A DNA stretch of 64,000 nucleotides from positions 115,181,225 through 115,245,224 of the forward strand of contig NC_080683.1 in assembly GCF_030445035.2 (NCBI RefSeq), read 5' to 3'. The notes beneath the pieces are model-generated. The model saw nothing but the letters and a program-made list of their open reading frames with translations. It did not search any database and was not told where the DNA came from. The position numbers and the translations under genes are program-made. The DNA is from Dasypus novemcinctus (taxonomy: Eukaryota; Chordata; Mammalia; Cingulata; Dasypodidae). Of this stretch, positions 34,734 through 45,149 are shown in pieces (position 1 is the first letter of the stretch; each line of letters starts with the position of its first letter).

Positions 34734-36240
34734 TCTATGAAAAAGTATCGACAGCTGTTTTGCCAGCTCCAGAACTTTTCAAGAACATGACCCACCGTGG
34801 TTGGCAAGGGATTTCTGTAATTAGTTCAGGCCTGAAAATGAGCATTTGTATTATCTCTTCATTACCTTGAGGAAAATAGGACCAGGGTCTGAAAGCATTT
34901 TAATACGTGTGGCAGGCCAAGGCATTAATAATTTAATGGAACGATTTCCCCCTGCCTCCCCTTTCCTGACCCCATGGGGCAGTCTTATCAGAAAAAAGGG
35001 AGAGAGAAAGAATAGCTGCCTGCCCTGGTGGGGTATAAACCATAGGAGCTGCAGCATTGGGGGCAGCCATCAGCGTTCCTGTGGTTGAGCTGGTGGCCGG
35101 CCGAGGAGACCTGGGAGCACCACCTCTGAAATTTCCACGGGCCCTCCATCAGCAGACCCAGTGATGAGGAAGGAGGAGGCACCGCGGCAGAACGCGGTGC
35201 TCCAGGGAGGGGCGGTAAGATGGCAGCCAGTGGAATGGCTCAGATCCAGAAGTAATTTGATATAGAAAACTAAATCCAACAATTTTAGCAGCTCAAGTGC
35301 TGTGGAACAATGTTACCTAGGATATATATTTTATTTTCACAAGACCCTTTTCTGGGGTGGGGGTGAGAAGGAGGTGGTCTTTGATTTTACCTATAGGATT
35401 CCCTTATTCAGGTGTGGAAGAAAGAGAGGAAGATTATGGAAATGGCAGGGAGCAAAAGCAGAAGAGGCACCATTGTAGAAAAGGTTGAGACCAGAGGGTT
35501 TTCTGGAATCATTGACTTTATCCAAAAAACTCAATTTTAAGGCTTAATTAGCAGCTATGAGAATCCTTATACAATTTTTCTTTGCATGTTTTATTGCCAT
35601 AATATAATAAGTTTGCTGCTTCAAGTGTGTGTGAAAATACCAGTGGGGTTTTTCTTTTTCAACTGATTAAAATGTGTGGAACTGCTGTGATGATTTCCTC
35701 TGTTTCTTTTGGCTACAGATAATACCACAAAGCTGTCTCAATGATGCACACACACAGCTGATAACAGCTGACACATGTGGGTATTTAGCCAAGTATGCAT
35801 TATCAGAAAATAAGCTAAAAACCCCATAAAACTCCCCACTGCCTCACTTCGGAGCATTTCTTTTAAAATCTCTTGATGACACAGTAGATGATATTTTTTT
35901 TTTATTTTGGATGCTAAAACACTACAAGTGAAATATGAAATAAGAAGTAAAAGCATGTCTTTACCAAATATGTGCAAATACTTACGCTGCATAAGTATTC
36001 ACGTGTTCTTCAATGGCAAAACATCGTGGAATTGTATAAGTTAGAATTTGCAGTGACGTATTGGACAGTCTCTATATGCCATTGTCAATTTAATTCTGAT
36101 ATTTTAATCAAAGTCAAACAGAAACAAAATTTTTGAAAGTCAGAGAATACTATAAGACTTTAAAAGAAACAATTCTCTGCTAATAAACCTCCCCTCACCT
36201 GCTCCCAGCAACAACAGCTTTCAATTAATTTAGTTTTATT
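34734..36240. other. Unassigned sequence with a small CpG-enriched patch
   Basis: The patch at about 35,030-35,240 has several CpGs (ggccggccgagg, accgcggcagaacgcggtgc, ggggcgg) in an AT-rich neighbourhood. Minus-strand ORFs there (34,988-35,282) match nothing I know. The rest is AT-rich with no repeat recognised. Confidence 0.4.
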
Positions 36241-36256
36241 TCTATTATTTACTTTT

Positions 36257-36608
36257 TTTAATTGACTAGTTACCATGTACTTTATTTTTTTCCCTCCCCC
36301 TCTGCTGTTTTGCTGTCTGTGTCCATTCACTGTGTGGTCTTCTGTGTCTGTTTCTTTTTGTCTTCTCTTCCTGTTTTCTCCTCTAGGATTCACCGGGACT
36401 CAGTCCTGGGAACCTTCAACGTGGAGAGAGTTTCCCTGTCACTTGTACCACCTCAGTTCCTGGTTTCTGTTGTGTCTCGCCTTGACGCTCCCCTTCATCT
36501 CTCCTTTGTTGCATCATCACCTTGCTGTGTGGCTCGCCTGGCTTGCCGGGTGGACGAGCCAGGCACACCTTTACCAGGGGCCCCCGGGATCAAACCACAT
36601 CTGCTTCC
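36257..36608 (-). repeat. Long DAS-type SINE with 15-bp target duplication
   Basis: In reverse complement it begins gggaagcagatgtggtttga and runs through 'gtaaaggtgtgcctggctcg' to an 'agaagaccacacagtgaatgg' block and a T/A tail. The perfect target duplication ctattatttactttt lies at 36,242-36,256 and 36,609-36,623. ORFs across it (36,262-36,676) are repeat artefacts. Confidence 0.9.
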
Positions 36609-36639
36609 CTATTATTTACTTTTACTATTTTAAACTAAC

Positions 36640-36924
36640 CAGTTTATCCTGTTCTTTCTTAATTTTCTGTTCCTAGAAACAAATAAACCTTGGCTCAGGG
36701 ATACCCATCCTACTGGCCTGGCTGAAACTTACTCAGAATGGGGCTGTGTTCTGGGATTTTCCTTTCTGGTCCTTCCTTTCCTTGCTCATTAGTGTCTGCA
36801 GGTGCTCCCTGCCTGCTTCTGTTCCCTCCCCATTGCATTTCTTCATGAACATGTCTCTCAATGACTCCCTTGAACATCAAAGCCCATCTTGGCTTCTGCT
36901 TCTCAGAGGACCCAAACTAACACA
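36640..36924 (+). mobile_element. Possible 3' end of an ERVL-type LTR
   Basis: A C/T-rich block ends 'ctcagaggacccaaactaacaca', the style of terminal sequence seen in ERVL-class LTRs. It lies on the same strand and upstream of the integrase-like remnant. I see no clear TG start or primer binding site, so this is tentative. Confidence 0.35.
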
Positions 36925-37629
36925 GGCTACAGGGTGGGGCTGAAAAAATAGCTGCTAGGATGTGTTTGGGGACTGGTTTGCTCATTGCCAGGATGGAGTA
37001 CAAGACCTGATCCTGAAAGAACTGTGGGGTCAGACAGTCTGGGGTACAAGTTGGAAGCCCAATTTCTTAAGCTTTCACTTCCAGTGATTTGGGACACCTC
37101 ACAGCTAATGTTGGTTGATTATCACTAAATTGTATTGATGTCCTATAATAATAAAGAAAAGCTGAGGGTGGTTAACAAGTAGTGAAGAGCTAAGTGAGAG
37201 TCAGAGCTTTCAAGGAACCTTATCTTCTCCAGTAGAGGAACACTCACAGCTGAGGAGCACACCAAGGATTTAGTAGTTAAAGTCACAGAGCCTCACACTT
37301 GTTTAAATGCTCAGCCAAGGTAGGTCCCCGGGAACCTGGGTCCATCTGAGAGAATGTCCCTGAGGATTTTGGCCCTGCAGACCTTATAGAGGGGGTCCAC
37401 TTCTCCCCAGCAAAGATGAACACTTCCCTTTGCAGAAAGAGGCTACAGAGGTGCCTCCCTGACAAAGCAACAGGGGGCCCCATCTGGAGTTGCCCCACCT
37501 CTCTTCCTGGCTGTAGGGTTGGTAACTAGGGTTAACTTCCAGCACAACCCAGTCTGGTAAGAGAGGAAAGAAATTGTAAAGGCACAGCAAGAGTTAGTGA
37601 GCATGAACTGGCAGGATCCAAGGGAGTAC
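36925..37629. other. Probable decayed retroviral interior or unique sequence
   Basis: It lies between the LTR-like end and the integrase remnant. No gag, protease or reverse transcriptase motif could be read. Minus-strand ORFs (37,283-37,661) are not recognisable. Confidence 0.3.
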
Positions 37630-38440
37630 CCTTGGGACTGGATGTGAGGGGGCTTGATCAATGGAGCCCAGAAGAAAGACTGGGTAAAGAACAGTTCATT
37701 GATTTGGGGTCACTGTCTTGGGACACAGGATGTAACCCTCTGGCAAGGACCCCAGGAGATGGAGCAAGTGTGCTGCTAAGGAGAATCTTAGAAACCTGGA
37801 GAAAGCAATGGCAGATAGTAGAAGGATGAATACAAAAGGGATGCCCACCAAGAAGTATCCACCATGGAAGAGGCACTGAATAGCCAAGTGGACAAAATCA
37901 CCTGGCCAGTTGGCATAATCCAGGCTTCATCCATGACTGTTGAGGATAAGAGCAGAGTGGCCCTGGTGCAGGGATGGAGGATATGCTGGGCCCAACAGCA
38001 TGGACTCCCACTTACAGAGGCCACCTAGCTGATGCTGCCTCTAAATGCCAAGCCTGTAAGTAACCAAGTGTGGTGCTGAGCCCCTGGTATGGCACTATAC
38101 CTCCAGGCACCATGTGGCAAGGTGACCACACTGGGACTTTTAGATCCTGGTGGGGCCAGCGGTAGGTCCTGTCAGGATCTCAGGTGTCCATATCTGTTCT
38201 AGGTGAGGGTTTGCTTTCTTTGCCTGGAGGGCTTTAGCCAGCACTACTCTTTAGGAGCGAACAGAATACATTATCCACAGGCCTATAATCCAACACAGCC
38301 TAGCATCAGACAGGGGACCCACTTCTCAGGGTGGAGGTTCAGGAGTGAGCCTGTGACCATGGGATCCATTGGACATCAAATACTGTACCATCTAGACGCT
38401 GTTGGCTTCGGAGAAAATTGGAACTGGCTTCTGTAGGCAC
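37630..38440 (+). pseudogene. Decayed ERVL-like pol, integrase region
   Basis: An endogenous retroviral integrase fossil in several frames. At 37,989-38,057 a WAQQHGLPLTEA stretch is followed by an in-frame TAG (38,026-38,028). In a shifted frame comes a Cys-x2-Cys pair (TGC at 38,046 and TGT at 38,055), consistent with the HHCC zinc-binding domain. The open frame at 38,203-38,436 (77 codons) contains QGTHF, matching the block around the second catalytic Asp of the D,D-35-E core; the residue where that Asp normally sits reads Arg. Its C-terminal end corresponds to the third-acidic-residue region. Non-functional: a stop, at least one frameshift and a lost catalytic residue. The family call is from motif recognition only. 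Confidence 0.6.
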
Positions 38441-38705
38441 ACCTGAAGCACCAGCTTGGAGGCAATGGTCTGCAAGGTCAAGGTGCTATCCTTCAAGATG
38501 CAGTGTGCGCATTAAGTGACCTCTGTAGGGCACTCTGGCTCAGACAGGAAGAATGCGTAGGTCTCCCAGCATCCATAGGCAAGTTGCTGCCTATGCTTAT
38601 AAATAAATTTGGGACAATTCTGTCTGCTTAGCATGAGTGAGTTGGTAGTTAGAGGGTGATAAGAAAGAGAGAGGCAATTATGGAACTGTAATAGGTGCCA
38701 TTCAG
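38441..38705. other. Probable continuation of the retroviral remnant, then unassigned DNA
   Basis: The first ~120 bp may still be pol-derived. No frame or motif supports a firm call. Confidence 0.3.
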
Positions 38706-38709
38706 ATAT

Positions 38710-38890
38710 TTGTTTAATGAATGAACAAGTGGATTTTTTTAAAAAGCCAAAATTTATTGAGAACTAACCATGCCAGGTACTATATTAAACTCTTTTCAGG
38801 CATTATTTTTAATATTTACAACCTATCAAGTTATACCCTGAGAATTAGCTACTATTGTCTCTATTTCATGGGAAAAGGATGGTATTTTAC
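38710..38890 (-). repeat. MIR-class SINE
   Basis: The plus strand reads 'aaaatttattgagaactaacc', 'atgccaggtactatattaaac' and 'tgagaattagctactattgtc', the diverged reverse complement of a MIR 3' half. Ancient and inactive. Confidence 0.55.
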
Positions 38891-39512
38891 TTTCCCAGCT
38901 CAATTCTTTACCCATTTGACATATATTAACTGAGCATATGTTATGTTATATTGAATGTTCTCGGCATCGATCGTAAATGTATCAGTAATGCCAACCAAGG
39001 GCTGTCCAATTTCAAAATCCAGGCACTTTATAGTTTGTCAATATAAATGGCCCAAATATGCAAACACGTTTGCTCTGAGTCCTGTAATGCATTATTCTGA
39101 AAAGACAGGGAAACACTGCTTTATTAAATATACGTGACAACCTGCCTATGAATGCTATGAGATAAATTATTTTTCAGATATTTAATTATTGCAAGTACAT
39201 TAAAATTATCAATGATAAGTCTGGAAGTTGTAGTCCAGTAGTGCTTCTCTATTGCAATTAAGAAGATGGATTAATGTTGTTTTATATAATTTTCCTTCCG
39301 AATATCCAAAAGCAATTCCTTCAAGGATTTTAGAAATTTATGACAAAATTAACATTACTTCAGGATATCTCATTTGGGCTCAAGTTCACATTGGCACTAA
39401 CTTTGAAGAAATAATTTGATAATATAAATTAAGTATGGTCTGTATAATAATTTACACAAAATTAAAAGAAAGCCTGGGAGTGGCAGTTATATTTTAGCCA
39501 TCAATCTGATTT
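38891..39512. other. AT-rich unassigned sequence
   Basis: No repeat or coding region recognised. Confidence 0.4.
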
Positions 39513-39882
39513 CCTAGGGCTGCCATGATCAAGTATCACAAACTGGAGGCTTAAAACAGCAGAAATGTATTGTCTTACAGTTTGAGGGCTGGAAGTAAGC
39601 AGTCCCACACTTCCTCTAACGTCTGTGGATTCCAGGATGCCTGGCTGGCAATCCACAACATTCTTTGGCTTGTGGGACAACCCCTGACATGGCATCTTTA
39701 CTCTATCTCTGTCCATGTCCAATTTCCTCTTCTTATAAGGACACCAGTCATGCCGGATTAGAGCACATCCTAATCCAGGTGGCCCCATCTTAACTAATAA
39801 CATCTTCAAAGATCCCATTCACGGACAGGGGCTTAGGACTTGAAAGTATTTTTTGGGGGGACACAATTCAATCCACAACACC
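39513..39882 (-). mobile_element. MLT1-like (MaLR) LTR
   Basis: The plus strand shows a reverse-complemented MaLR LTR: cctagggctgccatgatcaa, 'tcacaaactggaggcttaaaa', cttcttataaggacaccagt, 'taacatcttcaaagatcccatt' and the end 'ggggggacacaattcaatcc'. Near full length, solo, without a clear target duplication. Related to 12,211-12,602. Confidence 0.75.
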
Positions 39883-40076
39883 ATCCTCGAAAACAAGCTA
39901 TTTCAATTGATGGTGATACATTTCTTTGTTAATGACATCAGTCATTTTTGAAACACACTCAAATGGTATTTACTAGCAAACCTATCAGTTAGGATTATAG
40001 TACACAGTTTCTATGAGTTTTTCATTACTCTGATACTTTAAACAATTTTTTGAATCCATGGGATTTTTCTGTGTAG

Positions 40077-40106
40077 ACACACACACATACACACATATAT
40101 ATTTTA
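40077..40106 (+). repeat. (AC)n/(AT)n short simple repeat
   Basis: acacacacatacacacatat, forming the tail side of the SINE monomer that follows on the minus strand. Confidence 0.75.
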
Positions 40107-40183
40107 GGAGGTGATAGGAATTGAACCCAGGACCTCGTACATGGAAAGCAGGCACTCAACCACTTGAGTTACATCTTCTCCCC
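40107..40183 (-). repeat. DAS-type SINE monomer
   Basis: In reverse complement: ggggagaagatgtaactcaa, 'gtggttgagtgcctgctttcc' and a B box within 'gaggtcctgggttcaattcc'. A single unit with an AT/AC-rich tail on its 3' side (40,077-40,106). Confidence 0.75.
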
Positions 40184-40211
40184 AATTTATAAACTTGAGA
40201 GACATGATTTC

Positions 40212-40578
40212 ATTTTTTTAAATCCCCCTTCTCTCCCCCTGCTGTCTACATCCTCCCCCCGCAGCTTGCTTGCTGGCTACATCCATTCGCTGTACATTCT
40301 TCTGCATGTCTGTATTTTATTTTTATTTATTCCCCCCCCCCCCCAGTCCCTTGTGGCTTGCTTGTTGTCTACTCCCTGTGTCCATTCACTTGTGTTTTTG
40401 CTTGTCTCCCTTTTCATTACGTCACCTTGCTGAGCCGGCTCTCTGTGGCGCTTGCCGGCTGGGCGGCACTCCACGGCGTGTGGGTGAGCCCGCCTTCACA
40501 AGGAGGCCCCAGGACGCGAACCCAGGACCTCCCATATGGTAGATGGGAGCCCAACTGATTGAGCCACAGCCGCTTCCC
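40212..40578 (-). repeat. Long DAS-type SINE with duplicated 3' domain
   Basis: In reverse complement it begins gggaagcggctgtggctcaa with B box ggttcgcgtcc. Two successive 3' ends follow: one finishing in a G14 run and an aataaataaaaataaaat tail (~40,315-40,345), then a second acagcgaatgg...ggggg...tttaaa end reaching 40,212. The target duplication acatgatttc is at 40,202-40,211 and 40,579-40,588. Confidence 0.85.
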
Positions 40579-40588
40579 ACATGATTTC

Positions 40589-41617
40589 TTTTGTTTTTAT
40601 TTTTGTACTTGTTGCAATCAGGCACATTATTAGTGCCCTTGAGCACAGGGGACTTTTGCAGGAAATATGAAGTGACATTACACATTCAATACCACACTCA
40701 AAAGCAGCAAAAAGGTGAGGCGGCTAAGAGCCATCCCACAGTGGTTACAAATACAGGAGCAGCTGTGGTACTATTCTGGTGAATGGACTCTCAGGGCAGA
40801 ACACCTCTCAAAGCCGTTTTAATCTTTGAACAAGTACGGAGATGAATCAGCAGAGAGAGTTCCTCATCAAGAACTTGGCAAGAAGAATGCATTACCATGA
40901 GCAAATGCTGGCAAGGTCAGTGACTCTTTGGAAACAAGTAAGCACTTAGGAGTCCCTGGGGTCTAAATTTGGGTAATTCACAAGTGTGAAATTGCCAACC
41001 CAGTTAAAAGAGGCAGAAATTATGCAATGCTTTTTTGAAAGTGATTGTAATAGGAGAGGAGCACTGGAAGCCAGACAGGGCATAGCAATATTATGTTAAT
41101 GACTTTCATTTTGTCAGGTGGAACAGTTAATTGATTCCATGAGGAAGATGGAACAAAAGCGACTTCCTAGAAATCCCTTTCTCCTTCTAGGAGAAGACGA
41201 GACAATCAGGGCAGGGTTTTTCATGTTATGTCTCTTTGAGTGAGTTCTTATTTCTGATTCGAAGAGTATTTTTCCTAATAAGTAGGCATGTAGAGTATAG
41301 AAAAATGTCAGGTGACTCAAGAGAAAAACAATGCTATGAAATACCTTCACGCCCCTTAACCAACAAAAATTAGATTCAACACACCTATGAATGTTTTTGT
41401 TAGATACTGGGATGTTTGAAGGGAAAATTTTCCAAGTACATGTTCTCTTACTACTCAGTGTATTTCATTTCCCTGATTATGTCTAGTATTATTCTTATCT
41501 TTCACTACTCAAATAAAACCAATGCTAATAGGAGATTTTGAGCACAGTTTTAAAAAAACTTTATAGGAATTTATGTGTGCCTTTCACTTCCATCCTTATT
41601 AAACAAATAGAAAACCA
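40589..41617. other. Unassigned sequence
   Basis: No gene or repeat recognised. A short minus ORF (41,114-41,350) lacks any known domain. Confidence 0.4.
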
Positions 41618-41631
41618 GACAATATATTTTA
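41618..41631 (+). repeat. Target-site duplication, left copy (U6-L1 insertion)
   Basis: gacaatatatttta, identical to 43,100-43,113. In minus-strand orientation the cut site reads TTT|AAAA-like, matching the L1 endonuclease preference. The last bases merge with the T-rich A-tail complement. Confidence 0.9.
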
Positions 41632-42992
41632 TTTTATTTTTTTTTAATTATTTATTTATTTATTTTTTTAAATTACATTATGAAAAATATGAGGTCCCAT
41701 TCAACCCCACCGCCCCCGCCCCCCACTCCCCCCACAGCAACACTCTCTCCCATCATCATGACACATCCATTGCACCTGGTAAGTTCATCTCTGAGCATCA
41801 CTGCACCCCATAGTCAATGGTCCACATCATAGCCCAGACTCTCTCACGTTCCATCCAGTGGGCCCTGGGGGGATCTATAATGTCCCGTAATTGTCCGTGA
41901 AGCACTATCCAGGACAACTCCACGTCCCGAAAACGCCTCCACATCTCATCTCTTCCTCCCGTTCCCCACACCCAGCAGCCACCATGGCTACCGTTCCCAC
42001 ACCCATTCCACATTTTCTCTGTGGACATTGGATTGGTTGTGTCCATTGCACATCTATGTCAAGTGAGGGCTTAGATTCCATATGGGTACTGGATGCACTC
42101 CTCCCGCTTCCAGTTGTAGACACTCTAGGCTCCATGTTGTGGTGGTTGACCTTCTTCAACTCCATGTTAGCTGAGTGGAGTAAGTCCAATAAATCAAAGT
42201 GTAGGAGCTGAAGTCTGTTGAGGCTCTGGGCCTGGGTGTCATATTATCAGTCCAGAGATTCAAATCCCCTACATATATCTTAAACCCAGCACCGACTACA
42301 ATTCCAATAAAGTAGCATGCAAGTCTTGTGAAAAGAGATCCCCTCTGAGTCCAATTCCATCACGCAGAAACACCAGGTCCAAAGAAGGGCTATCTGTCAT
42401 GGCAGTGAACCCCTTCTGCCATGACCATAGAACCCGTGGGTCTCTCTATCCCTCAAAAGAACCAATACCTGGGGTTGTATCTACCTTATCTGTCTCTTAG
42501 ACTCTGTTCAGTTGTACATAGGGGTATTCCTTCTGACAACCTCCAGACTCTTTTTTAGAGACTCACAGCCTTATAATCTCATTTCTCCTTTCCATTTCCC
42601 CCTTACATTAGGTCAAACCGCTTCCCGAAGTCATGTCATTATATGTAGACAGGTATATTCTGCTGTTCCGCATTGAATCTTTAATTCAAGGTCATTTTCT
42701 AGTTGCTTCTTCAGCTGGTATGTGGTAGTGATCCCTCGGTGCCAGGGAGGCTCATCCCCGGGTGTCATGTCCCACGCTGGGGGGAATGCATCGCATCTAC
42801 ACGCTGAGTTTGGCTGTGAGAGTGGCCACATTTGAGTAACATGCAGGCTGTCAGGAGGAAACCCCCAGGCACAATGCTACTCTAGGCCTTGTTCTTATTG
42901 CAGGTGTATAGGCTCAAAAGTGTAACCATTAGTATCACGAGCCCACTGTTGGGCCCTCCTTCCTTCCTGGTTCTTGCCGTTGCACCTGGAGG
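41632..42992 (-). mobile_element. 5'-truncated xenarthran L1 3' UTR fused to U6
   Basis: About 1,360 bp of L1 3' UTR in minus orientation, ending in an A-rich tail (plus-strand T/ATTT run at 41,632-41,670), with the G-rich tract at ~41,705-41,735. Its text parallels 25,311-26,780 closely. At its 5' side, where sister copies continue with a 'gagactgtcgctgctcc' or 'gagattgttgctgttcc' block, it instead joins the U6 sequence after cacctgga, with about two extra G. L1 and U6 share one target duplication, so they inserted as one molecule. Confidence 0.9.
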
Positions 42993-43043
42993 AAAAATAT
43001 GGAACGCTTCACGAATTTGCGTGTCATCCTTGCGCAGGGGCCT

Positions 43044-43093
<50 letters not shown>

Positions 43094-43099
43094 GAGCAC
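42993..43099 (-). pseudogene. Full-length U6 snRNA retro-pseudogene (U6-L1 chimera)
   Basis: The reverse complement is a complete 107-nt U6 spliceosomal RNA: GTGCTCGCTTCGGCAGCAC 5' stem-loop, ACAGAGAAGATTAGCA (ACAGAGA box) in the middle, and GCGTTCCATATTTTT at the 3' end. Against the human U6 sequence I remember, there is one difference (T to A in the GATTAGCA[A]GGCC segment). U6 normally pairs with U4 and U2 and helps form the spliceosome active site. Here it lies at the 5' end of an L1 insertion and its upstream sequence is the target duplication, not a U6 promoter (no TATA/PSE seen). It is most likely an unexpressed retrocopy. Confidence 0.93.
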
Positions 43100-43113
43100 G
43101 ACAATATATTTTA
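43100..43113 (+). repeat. Target-site duplication, right copy (U6-L1 insertion)
   Basis: gacaatatatttta starts at the base next to the U6 5' end, showing that the U6 end is the exact 5' boundary of the insertion. Confidence 0.9.
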
Positions 43114-43639
43114 AACAATAGTTTCAAGACATTGAACACAAGGCAACCCAGGATTCTGATATCCCAAAGAAAATAAACAAGGTGAGCTCTAACATTGCAT
43201 CAGTTCGCTGCTCAGTAGGTTGTACAGGGAGAGTGCACTCAGACCTGTGAGCTTGCTAAGTTGAGTAGAAAGAGGTTAGGTTTCGGCAAGACCAAATCAA
43301 CTAGAATTTGAAGGACAGAGTACCAGCGAGGGTGGTGCCGCACAGGAAACGAGCTCTGAAGCTCTGCAGAGAGGTCCCCGCAAGTCTTTGCTTGATTACT
43401 GATTCCATAATGCACGGAAGGAAGCCACCTGAGATCAGGGAAAAACACCATAGATAGAAAAATTCCCAGAGTTCACACATAATTTGTCATACAAATGCCA
43501 CCAGGTAGAATACTCAGAATGGTTTCTCCTTAGTTGTTGGGATAAATTGACCCTTTGCTGAATGCTGCTCTTGACACATCCTAGTAAAGCTTAAAAGCAA
43601 GCCTTGAAATGATTCAACTCATTCCAAGTAATTTAACTG
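43114..43639. other. Unassigned sequence
   Basis: No repeat or coding region recognised. Confidence 0.4.
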
Positions 43640-44430
43640 CACGCCAGAATAAAACCCAGTGCTATTTAAAGGACAATAACAAAACCTCTCAAAGGGCATC
43701 ATAAAATTCACAATGAATGGCATCCAATAAAAAATTTACTAGGCATGCAAAGAATCAGGAAAATATGATTTATAATCAGATGAAAAATAGAAACAGACCC
43801 AGAAAATAGACCTAGAAATGAAAAAGATGATGAAGCTAGCAGACAAAGATGTTAAAATAACTATTATAAAATATATGCCAGATGTTCAAGAAGGTAGAGG
43901 AGAACATGAACATGGTTATGAGATAAATGACTCAAGCAGAAACTTTAAAGCTGAAAAATAAAAAATTTCAAATGAAAAAATATATTTGAATAGGGTCAAC
44001 AGCAGATTAAACAGTGTGAAAGAAAGATTGGTGAACTTTAAGATGTAGAAAACATCCAAAATGAAGTACACGGAGAAAAAAAACACACACATGAATGAAT
44101 AGAGCACCAGGAACCTGTGAAACAATATCCAACAGGCTAAAATAGGTGTGATTGGAGTCCCACATGAAAGGAGGGCAGGAAAATATTCAACGAAAAGTGA
44201 CCAAATATGTTTTCAAATGTGATCATAATCAGACTTTTTAAGAAGAGCTAGAGAAAAAAAGACTATGCACAGAGGGACAAGGATTAAGACAACAGAGACA
44301 ACATAAAGTTCTCAGAGAGAAATCTTGAATTCTATACTATTTCAGAATAGAGTCAATATAGACTTACATACACACACATAACTGAGAATATTTGTCACCA
44401 GCAGACTTGTACAACAGAAATGTTAAAGGA
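43640..44430 (+). mobile_element. Ancient L1/HAL1 ORF1 remnant
   Basis: Sense-oriented ORF1-like sequence. 'agcagacaaagatgttaaaataactattataaa' (abridged) encodes the pre-coiled-coil part. Then come 'ggtcaacagcagattaaaca' and a segment translating as AKIGVIGVPHERR, matching the ORF1 RNA-binding-domain motif. Multiple frameshifts and stops. Could be HAL1 (an ORF1-only L1 relative) or L1M. Confidence 0.6.
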
Positions 44431-44469
44431 TTTTGTTAAAGGTCTTTCTTTACGCAGAAGATTCATAAC

Positions 44470-45130
44470 TAATATTTTTCTTACTGAGTATAACTTTTCA
44501 TAAATATTACCATTCCTTTCATTTATTATATTTTATCATTAAACTTATATTATTTTATCTGAAATCAATATTGTCATTTTTGCTTAATTTTACTTTGTTG
44601 CCTAAATTACCTGCTATCTTTTATTTGTAATATTTCATAGATTTTGTTTATATATGGTTTTTCCAAAGAGCGTAGTTTGAATGCTATTTTATAAATTTAT
44701 CTGGAGTGTTTACCTTTTTAAATAGAATTTAGACAATTTGAATGTATTGTTATAATAAATTTATAGGGTATTTCTTGTGTTACTTTGCTTTATATTTTCT
44801 GAGGCATCATATTCTATTCCAAAGTACATTTGTTTCATAACTGTTAGGGAATATTAGTTGGTTTTTGTGTGTGTTTGTTGCTGTTGCTAAATGGATCACA
44901 TTGAATTTGCTTTATTTTACCTACTAAATTAGAAAGCATCTGTATATTTTATGTCTAATTTTATTGGTGATCACTTTCACGTTCAAAACAATGCTTGAAC
45001 CATTTTTTACTTTTCTGTTTCTCAATTTCAAGAATGAGAAATGAATTTGTCTAACTCTGATGTATTAAATAATATGAGTAATTTAGCATATTTTACTACT
45101 CTAATATGGAATGATCTGATATTGCTATTT
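44470..45130 (-). mobile_element. Ancient L1 ORF2 fragment
   Basis: The plus strand resembles reverse-complemented ORF2 in the endonuclease region ('attttatctgaaatcaatat', 'tttgttgcctaaattacctgct'). Highly AT-rich and decayed; boundaries approximate. Confidence 0.4.
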
Positions 45131-45149
45131 ATTACGGCATTAACTTTTT

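Noticed and set aside
42993..43099. Functional U6 gene
   Set aside because: No U6-type TATA or proximal element upstream. The 5' boundary abuts the target duplication and the 3' end is fused to L1.
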